Positions 21,505-33,200 of a stretch of 64,000 nt of DNA are shown here, in pieces (position 1 is the stretch's first letter; each line of letters begins with the position of its first letter). Below the pieces are notes generated by a model. That model made no database searches. It worked only from the letters and a program-made list of their open reading frames with translations, and was not told the DNA's origin. Both the position numbers and the translations under genes were made by a program. Origin of the DNA: Drosophila pseudoobscura (lineage: Eukaryota > Arthropoda > Insecta > Diptera > Drosophilidae); the NCBI RefSeq assembly GCF_009870125.1, contig NC_046683.1:13773001-13837000 (forward strand). Reading direction: 5' to 3'.

Positions 21505-21790
21505 CTGACCTCAGATACCGATACCGCTACCGCTAATATACCGATAAAAAACGAACTTAGCCCACTTAAGCTCTCTCTATTTACACAGGTGATCAGCTTG
21601 AGTTAAGCCGGGTAAATTCATGGTGTTTGTTAATTTCTTCACCAATAAGAAAAGAGCATCATATCTTTGACCTGAGCCATAGTTTCATAATTTTCGTGTA
21701 GTGCGTTTTACCAGTGGGCGGTCGATAACGGGCTAATCGTTCTTTGTCCATTATTGGGAAAGCATATTCCTTCATATCGTGAAGTGGTAG
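21505..21790 (+). repeat. Dispersed repeat, copy C (long form, partial)
   Basis: Starts CTGACCTCAGATACCG and includes TTAGCCCACTTA and GGCTAATCGTTCTTTGTCCA, both shared with copy A. The CTAGCTAG end is not clear, so the copy seems truncated or diverged. Confidence 0.55.
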
Positions 21791-22160
21791 TGGCTAACGG
21801 ATGAAATTTGTATATCAATAAATCGATATTAATTAATCGATAGTATATCGGTGATATTTTTTTGGACTGGCGAAAATATTGATCTGGATTGTGGGATATA
21901 CCATCAACGGAACTACTTTTCAGAATTTTGAGCAAGTTGACACTAGTTTTTAGTTGTTTCACGTCGTTAGATCAGATATACAGACTTGATTGTACTTATC
22001 GATGCACAGGGCACTTATTTGCGATAGGACGTAACTTAGCTGTTATTTATTTTAAATTACAACCATGACTTAAATACCATAAGCTCTAAAAATATCGTAT
22101 ATGTAGGTCTAAAAATGTTTATATCAGATAGGCATGCATGCCAGACAATAATTAAGCAGA

Positions 22161-22195
22161 TATCGATGGCATCGATTATAGCTATCGGGTTTCAT
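22161..22195. promoter_or_regulatory. DRE-like cluster upstream of ERGIC2 gene
   Basis: TATCGATGGCATCGATTATA followed by GCTATCGGG lies about 350 bp upstream of the ATG at 22528. It resembles the DRE groups at the other housekeeping promoters here. Confidence 0.5.
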
Positions 22196-22527
22196 CTACG
22201 GTATTGTGCCAGCCCTGGCTTAAATCAAATCAGCTGATTCTGTAACCGGCAATTAAATTATTTGTGACATTTCACCGATAGGTTTTGATAAGATTACAAT
22301 TTCTCGAGATAAGACTGGCCAAGCCATAGTCCTAGTGGACCGACAAACGGTACACATAAGCCCACACAAGCGCATATGCCTGCGGGAATTGGTGGGGGCT
22401 TGGTGACAAAGAAGGTGGGCTGAGGCGCGAGCTTGGAGTACGTGGCAATCATGCCGCCAGCGAGCCGCAATTAAAGCGATTCAATTGGCTTGAAAACAAA
22501 CACACATTCGTCTCTCATCCAAGCAAA

Positions 22528-23999
22528 ATGACGGCAACATTGCGGTATCGCGGCGATAAGAGCAATCTGCTGGATTTTGCAAGGAATCTGGATGCCTTCA
22601 AGAAAGTACCAGAGAAGTACACAGAAACCACGGAAATAGGCGGAACACGTAAGATTGAAGATTTTTGTATTCTTACTAGCAGCTCATTATCGGCTTTTCC
22701 CCCCAAACAGTGTCCTTGCTAAGCCGCCTGCTGATAGTATATCTGGTCTACACGGAGCTGCACTATTACTGGCATGAAACGGACATAGTTTACCAGTTCG
22801 AGCCGGACATTTCCCTGGACGAGCAGGTGCAGATGCACGTAGACATAACAGTGGCCATGCCTTGTGTCGCCCTCTCCGGTGTCGACCTCATGGACGAGAC
22901 GCAGCAAGATGTCTTCGCCTACGGCACGTTGCAGCGTGAGGGCGTGTGGTGGAAGATGTCAGACAACGATCGCCAACACTTCCAGTCCATTCAGATGACC
23001 AACCATTATCTGCGCGAGGAGTTCCATTCGGTAGCCGATGTGTTCTTCAAGGACATCATGCGCGATCCGTATCCCATGAAGGGTGACCCCACCGCCGGTT
23101 CGGCCATATCCCCGGCCATAGTGGCTCCGCCCCCAGGTGCTCTGCCCGCCAGCCTAGAGCTGCATTTACCCAATGGCCAGCCGGAGACAAAGTTTGATGC
23201 CTGCCGCCTGCACGGAACTCTGGGCATTAACAAGGTGGCCGGCGTGTTGCATTTAGTGGGCGGCGCTCAGCCCGTGGTGGGGCTGTTTGAGGACCACTGG
23301 GTGATTGAGCTTCGCCGCATGCCGGCCAACTTCACACACCGCATCAATCGGCTCAGCTTTGGGCAGTACTCGCGGCGCATTGTCCAGCCGCTGGAGGGTG
23401 ACGAGAGCATCATCCACGAAGAGGCCACCACAGTGCAATACTTTCTGAAGGTGGTGCCCACGGAGATCCATCAGACGTTCACCACAATCAATACCTTTCA
23501 ATATGCTGTAACCGAGAATGTACGGAAGTTAGGTGAGCCCGAAACTGATTTCTGCCAGCTCTACATGTTTCCTCTACCAATTTCTTTTCCCGTTTCGTTT
23601 ACAGACTCCGAGCGGAACTCCTATGGCTCGCCGGGCATTTACTTCAAGTACGACTGGTCGGCGCTGAAGATAGTCGTGAGCAATGATCGCGACCATCTGG
23701 TAACCTTCGCCATTCGCCTTTGTTCCATTATATCGGGTATCATTGTCATCTCGGGCTCGATTAACGCCCTGCTGCTCTGCTTGCGACGTTGCCTACTGCG
23801 AACCTTTGCCCCGAACCTTTACCAGCGGCTGGGCAAGGCCCCGTCCAGTGCAGCGGTGGCTGTCGACCCGGTGCTGGCTGCTACAGCCGCGCCACAGCCA
23901 GCGGTGCCCGTCAACGAGCTGCTGCAGACGGCCAACAGGATGGCCAGCGTGGACATCTCGGCTTATCTGCCCACGGCCCAGCCCAAGCCTGGCCTCTAG
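22528..23999 (+). CDS. ERGIC2/Erv41 family ER-Golgi membrane protein (CG4293-like)
   Basis: Exons 22528-22648, 22711-23532 and 23605-23999 join to 445 aa. The family forms the Erv41-Erv46 complex that cycles between ER and Golgi as a cargo receptor. The sequence shows the family order: LDAFKKVPE and ETTEIGGT near residues 20-40, a first membrane helix (LLIVYLVYTEL), the luminal start VDITVAMPC, then CRLHGTLGINKVAG and NRLSFGQYS, FKYDWSAL, and a second membrane helix (LCSIISGIIVISGSI) before a Pro/Ala-rich cytosolic tail. It is longer than human ERGIC2 (377 aa), mainly through the luminal insert after YPMKGDP and the tail. The neighbouring elav locus fits Drosophila CG4293. The second intron is 72 nt with no in-frame stop. 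Confidence 0.9.
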
Positions 24000-24214
24000 A
24001 TCGGATCAGCCCAGGTCGAACCTCCAGTTCCCCTCCCCAACCCCACGTTAGGCTATGCAACTCCCGAATCTCTCTTTCTCCTCTTAATACATTTTATTAA
24101 GCTCGCAAACAAAAAAAACCGAAAAAACAAACGAAATATGAAACATTAATAATTGTACATAAATATGGATAAGTTCATGGTGAAGATGTTTTTCTTGTGT
24201 GCGGGATATCCGCC
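24000..24214. other. Tail-to-tail junction of ERGIC2 gene and arg
   Basis: Only 215 bp separate the two stop codons. TTTATT at 24093-24098 gives AATAAA on the minus strand for arg, about 120 bp past its stop, while the rightward gene's UTR must pass through the same bases. The two 3' UTRs therefore probably overlap. Confidence 0.5.
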
Positions 24215-27200
24215 TCAATCGCTTCCCAGGATTCCCGTATCGATGTTACTCCAGTGGCCAGAGCGCCGATAGCCGAACATGCTCTTGAGGATCTCCAGGC
24301 CGGAGTCGACGGTGGTGCGTACGTCGCGTTCATTTCCCAGCTTTGGATTGATCTCCACCAGGTCTACACCCTGCACCCTCTTTGTGTCCCGCAGCGCCTC
24401 CACAATACTGATGCCCTCGCGCAACGTGAGGCCGCCGCGAACGGCTGTGCCAGTGCTGGGCGCCACGTTGCTGTCAAGCGCATCGATGTCGAAGCTAACG
24501 TGGATCTTGTTCTGTGGATTCAGAGCATCCAGGGTCATCTCGATGATTTTCGGCACACCCACGCGATCGATTGTCTGCAGAACACAGAAAAATAGAAATA
24601 ATGAAAATAACTATGAGCAAAGAGGAAGCTTTCGATGGACAGCGACAGAAAGGGAGAGAGAGCTAACGGCGTTCAGGGTATTTGTAGAAAATGAGGTAAC
24701 GGTGATAAAAGCTTTGATGATGATTGCTTAAAGAACGCAAAGAACGATGCAGTTTCGACCACAGGAAATATACTATATTCAATTATGGATATATCCAGCC
24801 TTTCGATTCTTATGGGAACTCTATTCTATTTATAAATCGTAGCTCTGCGCAGTAAGAATTGGAATCTGATGTTTTTTTTGTGTTATTTTTTTTCTTTCCA
24901 GCCTCTAGTAATGTCAAGTTTTTTTTTCAAGTGTAAAGGTCGCTCTGAGCTAAAGTGCAAATAAAGCTCGGAAATCTTTCAATGGCGACATGGAGTGAGA
25001 ATGGCAGCGATTGAGAGGCATGCTCTTACATACATATGGCCAAACAGATTACGCTATCAGCATTATTCTCACACGATTGGCTCTTCAATTAGCAGCATTC
25101 TATGGCCAACTGTACCAACAGCAGAGCAGCCATTAGCCCAGTCCCAGTCCCGCTTTCATTTACAATTGCAAGACCACTGGCCTCTCCCCATTCCGTACGC
25201 CCATACCCATCGATCGAATATAATGAGGCTATAATAAATTTGCAGCTCTGGATATCGGGAGCGAACATTAAACCATTTTTCAACAGACTTCAGACTTGGA
25301 TTTTGCACGAGCCATAAATAATGGGCAACGAGAGCTGACAAGGATGCGAACGACGGATGTGGCTGCGCACGTTTTGGGCATATGTACATATAGCCATGTA
25401 GCCTTATAACCACCACCACCATTGCCAATCTATACCGATCGGAAGTACCCAGAGCCTTGTAACGGGGGATGGCATGGGATGGACGGGGTTGGCATCGCTG
25501 GTTTCCTGGTGGAGTGGGGCGGCAGATTTAGTGGTTGGGGTAGGACCCGGTAGGGAGGGTGTCTGTCCTGTCGATATGTTGCTCGGGCAACCCCTATAAA
25601 TGCCAAGCTTACAACATTACACTCACACACACACATACACACACACACACACACAGGTCAGTGCGCACCAGGACATGCTATGTAATTCTCGGGGCAGTCA
25701 CGCACGATCGTGTCATTTGATCCTGCGAGGAGAGTAGAGGTGCGAGAGAGTTAGAGATAGAGAGCTATAGAAACCGGAATTTTACAAATTTTACAAAAAC
25801 AACTGGCAGGACGACTCGTGGGCATTTCCTCTACCTCCTCTACCTAGGTGTCGCTCGCTCCCATTCCCTTCACACTCTCTCAGTTTTCGTTCTCTTCCTA
25901 GCTGGTTTCGGCATTCGGTATTTGGTTTCTACTCACATCCATAGCATAGTAGCGTATTCCAAATTTATTCAATATGAACGCCTCGTAGGGGTCAATGTCC
26001 CTCAGTCCAATGTAAACCAACTGATCCTTCGGCAAACTGAAATGACAAACAAGACGAATAAGAAGAATGAGAAAATGAAAAAAAACTAAGAGCATTAGGC
26101 AGAGTCACACATCATCGATCGGTGGCATACGGATAGGCATAGGGATCGGGATGAGAACCAAAGAATGGGGTGGATGGGGTGGAGACCTCAAAACAGCTGA
26201 CGAGCGGTGTGTAAACAAATAGTCGTGGGTTCCAGTTGAATAGGCACACCGAAACAGAAGAATAAGCAATATGAAAGATCCAAGGAAGCAGCACGAGAAG
26301 TCCACTAAGTGCAGCCAAGCCACCACCCTTTTTTTCTAAAGAAGTGAAGTGAGGTTGGGTTAGGTCAGGCGACGGTGACGATCATTCAGGGGATCCCCAT
26401 ATGCTTTACTCTCCATGCTACTCTTTACAGTAAAATTGTCTATATTTCTCTCCTTTATACTCGTTTGTTTGTAATCTAAGTCCTATTCTAATGCTTTTCA
26501 CTTGAAAAGCTGATCTCTTTATGAGTCTTCTGCATACCGAATTTTTATTTTAAAATGCACATATAATGGGCCAAAACGCTATAGTGATATGCGTTTTTTG
26601 TTTAACTAAACAATAGCTAAAAACAAGAACTAAATCCAGTCTCCGTTTCAACTTCAAGAGTAAATATTTATAATTTAAAAATACATATGCAATACATTTT
26701 TATATTTTGAAATTTCATTTCACATCTTCATGGCTGCTCTTGATTAATGTTTTCAACTAGAGTTAATCCAAAGGCTATGCAATATTGTACATAGTCGTAT
26801 ATACCATACAGTATTGTATAGTCTATACTATATTGTACATACGCTTATATGCAACACAGTAGTGTATAGTCTTTGGGTAATTGCAACCTCTAACATTATG
26901 CCTCTGTGCAAAGACACTCGTCATTTCAGTGGCCCTCTCTATTATATGATTGTATTTGATTCCAATTAATTTATTAAAGAGTCTATGTCTTTAAGAGTAA
27001 ATGTCTGACCGCCAAATAGTTTCTGCACGTTGTAAATTCTTGATAAGGGGGGTTACGCCCCGAGGGTACGCCTCGAGGGTATATTTATTGTTGCTTAAGC
27101 GAATGAGACGGGGATTGGTGGACGAGCGAGTGTGCAGGGGTCTTGCCCCCTTGTATTAAGAAAATTTAATTATATTTCATTTCACTAACTTTGTATTTAA

Positions 27201-30200
27201 ATACCTCCTGTTTAAGGATGTCCTTCTTTTTATGTATGTATGTATATGATTTGGAGCACAAAAAATTGTATCAATTGCATAATGCATCAATGTAGCTCTC
27301 ATAGAATTGATGGGTCGATTTTTTTTTTTTTTAAGATAATAAAATTAAACTTTACCAAAACGAATCTGAATCGGAGTGCTATATCAGGTTATAAGAAGCT
27401 ATGGATCTCCGAAGCATAATTGTTACCCTTCCTGTTTCTTCTTTTTCCAGCATTAAAGAACTTTAAATTTTAAATAAATGATGAGAGAAAATCTTTTTAG
27501 TATAACCCAGACTTTTCTTAGTTTTTCCTATTTTTCTGAGTCAAAGGGGCAATAACTCCCGCTACTTCTGCTCCTCCTTCGCCGTCACCCTCCCATCCCA
27601 GGCACTGTCATTTGGATTCGTGATCCTGATTAGTAAGCCAGGTGGCGGGCAGGCAGCCCAACCCTGGTCTCTGCAACCGAATCGGATTCTGAGAGGGGAG
27701 AGGAGGGGAGGGGAGTGGAGTGGGAATCAGAATGGGAATGGGCATTGGCATTGGCATGAGAACGGGAGCAGACTGCAGATCGAGTCAAAGGACAATGCCG
27801 AAAAAATTTGTAAAGGAAAAACGGCAACAAAAACAACAACAACAGAAACAAAAACACACGGAAAAAGGAGACGGAGATGGAGAGAAAAAGAAACACATGC
27901 CCCCGAATGTCCTGCGATCGTTTCATCCAACCCTCCATTTCATTTTTTCTTTCATTCGCCCTCCGTCTCTCCCTCCGTCTCTCTGGGTTTCTGAGTCTCT
28001 GTTCCTGGACTTTGACCCTATGTCTTATGGTAATTTCTATGATTATTAATATTAGTCTCGGGGAAAAAGTGCATCTGTCCGAATCAGCTGCGGAGGGATC
28101 GGTATCGGATCTGCTGAGGTCCTACGAGTAGTACCACGTATGTGCAGTGAGACGTGCAAAGTTAAAAGCGCCCCGAGGATCGTTATGTAAATATATGTAT
28201 GCACAAACATATATAAAAGGAATGGGTGACCAGACCAAACCAGGCCAGACCGGGGGGTTGCATTGCCCATATGCATATGAATATGCTCTCGGATGAATCA
28301 TGGCAGCTCCTGTTCCTGTTCCCGTTCCCGTTCCTGCCCCGAGCTGTACTGTCTCCTAGACTAGACTTTTTGGGCGCATTCCCGGGACTTGGCTATACGA
28401 AAGCACTCGCTTAAGGGTGGGCCACGCCTACCTATTCCCTATGCAACGGTTGTTTTGTATGTGCGTGTCCCTCCCTTTCACTCGACTACACTCCACTTCA
28501 CGTCACGTCATTCCACTCCCATCTGAGGCCATTCCCCTCACCAGGCCTTTACATTCTCCCCTGCATTATTGTAATCTTGTGTTGGTTCTGCTTTTTTAAT
28601 CCCGCATTGTTGTAATATTCTGTTGTTGTTTTATTTTGGCCGGATTAGGCAACCCTTTTCACCGGACACGAAAATTATTGCCTACTATTTGGGGTTGGGG
28701 TAGGGTAGGAGTTGGGTACCGGTAAAAGAAGCTGCGCTGGAGCGAGATAGAGCCGCGTATATATAGTACATATATGGGGTGTAGAGGATATGTAGTTCAA
28801 GAGAGAAAGAGCCAACATCAAGCACGTGACGTCTATTAGCTATCTCTCTGTCATCTCTGTCGCCTTGTGTCAGAAAAATTAGATATTGGATCAGAACTAA
28901 GCTGAATTTATGTTTTATATTTGAATATATATATACAGTAGAATCTCACAAATTAAAAAACACTTTGTTGGTTGTCCTCGGGTTGTTCTAATTTCTGGAC
29001 ATGTTTTTTTTATGCACAGAAAACGATTTATGTACAGGCTCCTATTCGTTTAAAAAAATAAATAATATTTTTTACTAAAAATAATAGCAAAAAACTTCCA
29101 TAAATAAGAACTACATGTTCTTAAAAACTCTAATGTATCTGTTAAATATACGCATTACCGATCAACGCACAGTCGAAACGGCTAGGCTCAGAAAGCCTGA
29201 AATTACCCCGTAGAGGACAAGGTTTTATGACAATATATCATCTATAAACACGTGTGGTGCACTCTGCATTTGAATTAGATAAAAACCTATGTATTAAATA
29301 AAGTGTATGTATGTATATCTTGATTACTGCGGGGAAAGTTGCGGCGTGCTTTCGTACATAGGGATATATGTACATATGTATGTATTCATACATACATGCA
29401 TAATTATATTTCTTGCAAACAAAACACTTGCGACGCCGATCTGTCTGAGTTCGCATCCGCATCTCCGGTATCGCCGTCGCCCTCGTCGTCGCCCAACAAA
29501 GGGCGAAAACCACCCCCCAGGAGCAGGACAATTTTTATTGCATTTCGCGAGCCCGTTCAGTCCGTGAATTCGAACAGGAACAGGCTAGCCGTGGCCTGAA
29601 AACAGGGTAGCGCGACCATAAAAATCAGCACATGGAAATGGGCGGGGGCCACGAACAGGAAGTACATAGGGGGAGGAGGATGTGTGTGTGTGTGTGCAAG
29701 AGAGTGCTGAATTAAGCACACGCACGCAATACGCGTGCACGCACGCCTGGATTGGAGTTGAAATTGAACTGCCTCTTGGAACTGGGTCCTTGCCGGGTGG
29801 TAGAGGGTGTAACATTCTAAAGCAGGGCGGAAACAACCCCAGAGCTGCCAGCGTTGGTGGTTGCTACACACACAGTCCCGTACCGCCGACATTGCAAAAA
29901 CGAAAACGTACTCACGCCAAACAGCCCTTAGCTACTGCTGCTGCTCGTCTCTATTTGGCAATGGTCGCGTGCATCATAAAACGGTTGACGACCTTACTGG
30001 ATCACGCTTAGAGAGCATTGATTTCCAGCTTGGCCGATCTCCCCTAAACACATGTTTTGTATGCTCGAGAATATATAAAAATACATATGAAATCTTTGCA
30101 AAATGTAACATTAGCCAGAAAACTGATCGATCATTATATCGATAGGCCAGCTTGCGGCAGCTCGGGCGGGAGAGCATTTTATATGTAATAATGTAATAAT

Positions 30201-33200
30201 AATACAATATATGTATGTAAATACATTGCTGAAGGTCCTAAATAGCTAGCAATTTTAAGCCGAATATCAAAATCAAGGAATATGAATGGTATTTTTTCGG
30301 TATATTTACAGTATATTTTGACAACGAGAAAGTATATTTCGGTATATTTCTGAGGGTCAGAAGTATTTTACTTATTTTTATCGGGTATTTTTATCGATAA
30401 ATACACTGTTTGCCGCCTTTTGGGCGCCAGGGAATAGGAAGCAATATAAATTTTCCAAAATTGGCCTTGCCGCCTCAATCTTTTGGGCGCCGCGGACGAG
30501 GAAGCAACGTGAATTTTCCAGATTTCAGAAAAGTAGTTCCGACCGCTCCGCGCTGCCACCTAACAATCTCGTGCTCCATGTGTGCTCTTTTTGCAATTGA
30601 TTTTTTTTCTCGAATGTAGTGCAAAATAATAACAGTTGAAGAACTACAGTTAACAAGCAAGAAATCTCTAATATAAAGTAACTAACGAAATCGAACGGAC
30701 ACCCAATCCCGTGGCAATAGCAGCAGCAGCAGCAAAAAGAAATGTAAGAATCTCTTGGATACCGGACTCCGCTCTCGTCTTGTGCAACCTAAACGGGTTC
30801 TATCAAACAACAACAAAAACTGTGGCAACTACAAAGAAAACAAATTGCTAAACGAAAAATTGTTAAAATTGTTTGCCAAAATGAACGTGCGGCGCTGCAT
30901 AATTGTGCAATTATACACATATTCGAGTGTACTCATGCATATGTACATATGCATGTATATATCCATGGTTTTTTCCCGATAGTGTGTGTTTCTGAGTTTA
31001 AAAATTTAAACAATGTGCAATTTGGCATACAACAAAAACAGAGGTAGCGTCAGAAGTTGAGGGAGAGATACAGAGAGAGAGATTAGGATTGAGAGTGATC
31101 GTTTTTGAGCAGTGGGGCGCCTGGATAGATATCTCTCTCTCTCTCTCTCTCCCTCTCGCTCCCTCTACATAGTGGTAGTGGTGTAAAAATCTATTGCTAA
31201 TGTGACGCTGCCATCGCTCTGTGTGCTGTGTATCTGTAAACGTTCTCTCTCCCAGTGTCTCTCTTTCTCGTCAGGGTATGTTAAATAGATGGTAGAACGG
31301 TGGGTGAGGGCAAGCAAGCTATGGTCCCCGGAGAGCCGGTACTGCCTTACCTTCTATTTAGCATGTCTTGCCTCCCATGTTTGTTTGTGTGGTTTGGCTG
31401 AGAGCGAACGCCCGCTAGTGCTGTGAAAAGGGCGCAGCTAGCATATCGATTTTATGGTGCAAGGAGCATTGTACGGAGCCAGAAACAACAAAAAATAAAA
31501 CGCTAAAAGTAGTAGACATTTTGTCCATTAACTGAAGTGGGTGTGTGTCGGGGCAGGCAGGTGAGGGCATTCGCAAAAGTGAAGAATATTAATAGTAAAC
31601 AAAACGCCGGTTGCCATAAAAAGCAAAACGCCCATGTATGTACTGTAGTTGTACACATACAAACGCAGCGCGTGGAAAACGCGCGGAAATTAAAACTAGA
31701 ACAGTTTCAAGCAGCATCGGATCATCCATGTGCCCGCCGCAAATCCAGAGATTTACGCAGAACAAAAAAATGTTTCTCAAAAATTAAGGCAAAAACAAAA
31801 GCAAGGCGCGTGCTTTAGTTACAACAACCACAAAATAAAACTTATAGATACTAAGTGCTTGTAAGTGTGTGTGAGTGGTGTCTCTCTCTGCGTGCCTGAC
31901 TCGCTGTTTGTGTGCGTGCCATACTGTTTCGTTATAAAAAAAACTAATTTAAACCCACGCAGCCATATAGGTATACATACATGTATACACATGTATGTAT
32001 GTATAATAACAATAGCAGCTGAGGCAGCCATACATTGTATTTTGGAAAGGAGTGTGTGTGGGAGGGGGAAGCTGGATGGCCACTGTTCCCGGCGTTCTTC
32101 TCTTCCCGCCACACACATCCTATGAAAATCAGTGCAGCAGCCACTGAGCAAAGGAGAGAGCGAGAGAGAGAGTGAGAGAGCGATAGTTAGAATCAGCATT
32201 AGTATTGAAATATAGCAAAAATAGCAATCCATCCGTTTAGTGGAACAGAAATTGTATAACAACAAAAATATTTGTACCGCGATATATGCACATATGTACA
32301 TACAGTATATACATTTGTTGTAGACGTTAATTTTTTTCGAGTGAAATGTAATTTTTCGTACTCCCAATGTGTGGTTTCCCCCCTCCCAATGGTGTGGTTG
32401 TAAATCGATAAAATCGATTACCGATCAAGCAAAGTCACACAAAAACAATGTACCGCTTCTTTTGTTTTGTTATTCTTTACCGTTTTTTTTTTGTTTTTGT
32501 TCACATCAGACGGCAACAACGGCGACTTCGAGGAGGCCAGCGCTCATTTATTGGTCTTACAAAACTAAAAAAGGAAGAGAGGCCTGGACCAGTTTGAGAG
32601 AGGAAGAAGGAGATTGAACGAGAGGAGGCAGCGCCGTGTAGAGCGCAGGCGCGTAAATCCAGGATTCGAAGACCAGCGAGAGAAATAGAAGGCGCATATT
32701 AATTCCTTAATTATCTGGCCATCGAGCAGCCAAATACAAACCCGTGGAATACCTCCCTCATCCCCAACACCCCTCAACGACCCGGCTGTAGTCAACTAAA
32801 CAGAAAACAAGTGAGTATTTGAAGATGGGGAAGAAGAGAGGGTTTTCCTTTCTCTATGTATGTATAATATGTATGCACAAGTAAGAAAAAAGGACAAATT
32901 GCTGAAAGGGTGCGGTGCAGAAATTGCTGAAAAGATAGTTTGTGTCTGTGTGTGTGTTTGTGCGTTCATTTGACCTTTTGACTCTTTCGTCCTCATTCAA
33001 GAAAAGGTGCGAATTGAAAAATTGAACTGTGCAATGTGAGCGAATGTGAACTACTAGTTCGATTGATCTTCTGATCAGTTCCGATCACCAAATAGTTCAT
33101 TGAACTGAGACTGAACTTCCGTAAGCAACAGTCGTTACCGTTACCGTTACTATTACAGCGTTGCCACATCCATGTAAATGTAACAGCGTGGGGTGGTAAT

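Larger units (their letters stand above)
20919..22527. other. Intergenic region between chromodomain gene and ERGIC2 gene
   Basis: No gene is seen. It holds repeat copy C, AT-rich sequence with TTTACAT/TAACTAC runs near 21070-21140, and scattered ATCGAT cores near 21820-21850. Confidence 0.4.
26037..30230. other. Large arg intron, part upstream of elav
   Basis: The region is AT-rich with simple-sequence runs and no supported gene. Notable contents are a 48-bp tandem duplication (26780-26875), purine-rich hexamer runs (27690-27760, 28310-28340) and a GT run near 29680. Open frames here lack codon or motif support. Confidence 0.45.

Noticed and set aside
22528-23999. First impression of a TMEM231-like ciliary protein
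   Set aside because: The VDITVAMPC, INKVAG and FKYD motifs in order fit the ERGIC2/Erv41 family instead.
31819-32367. A 182-codon minus-strand frame in the elav leader region
   Set aside because: It is made mainly of simple-sequence translations (GA, TACA and CA runs).
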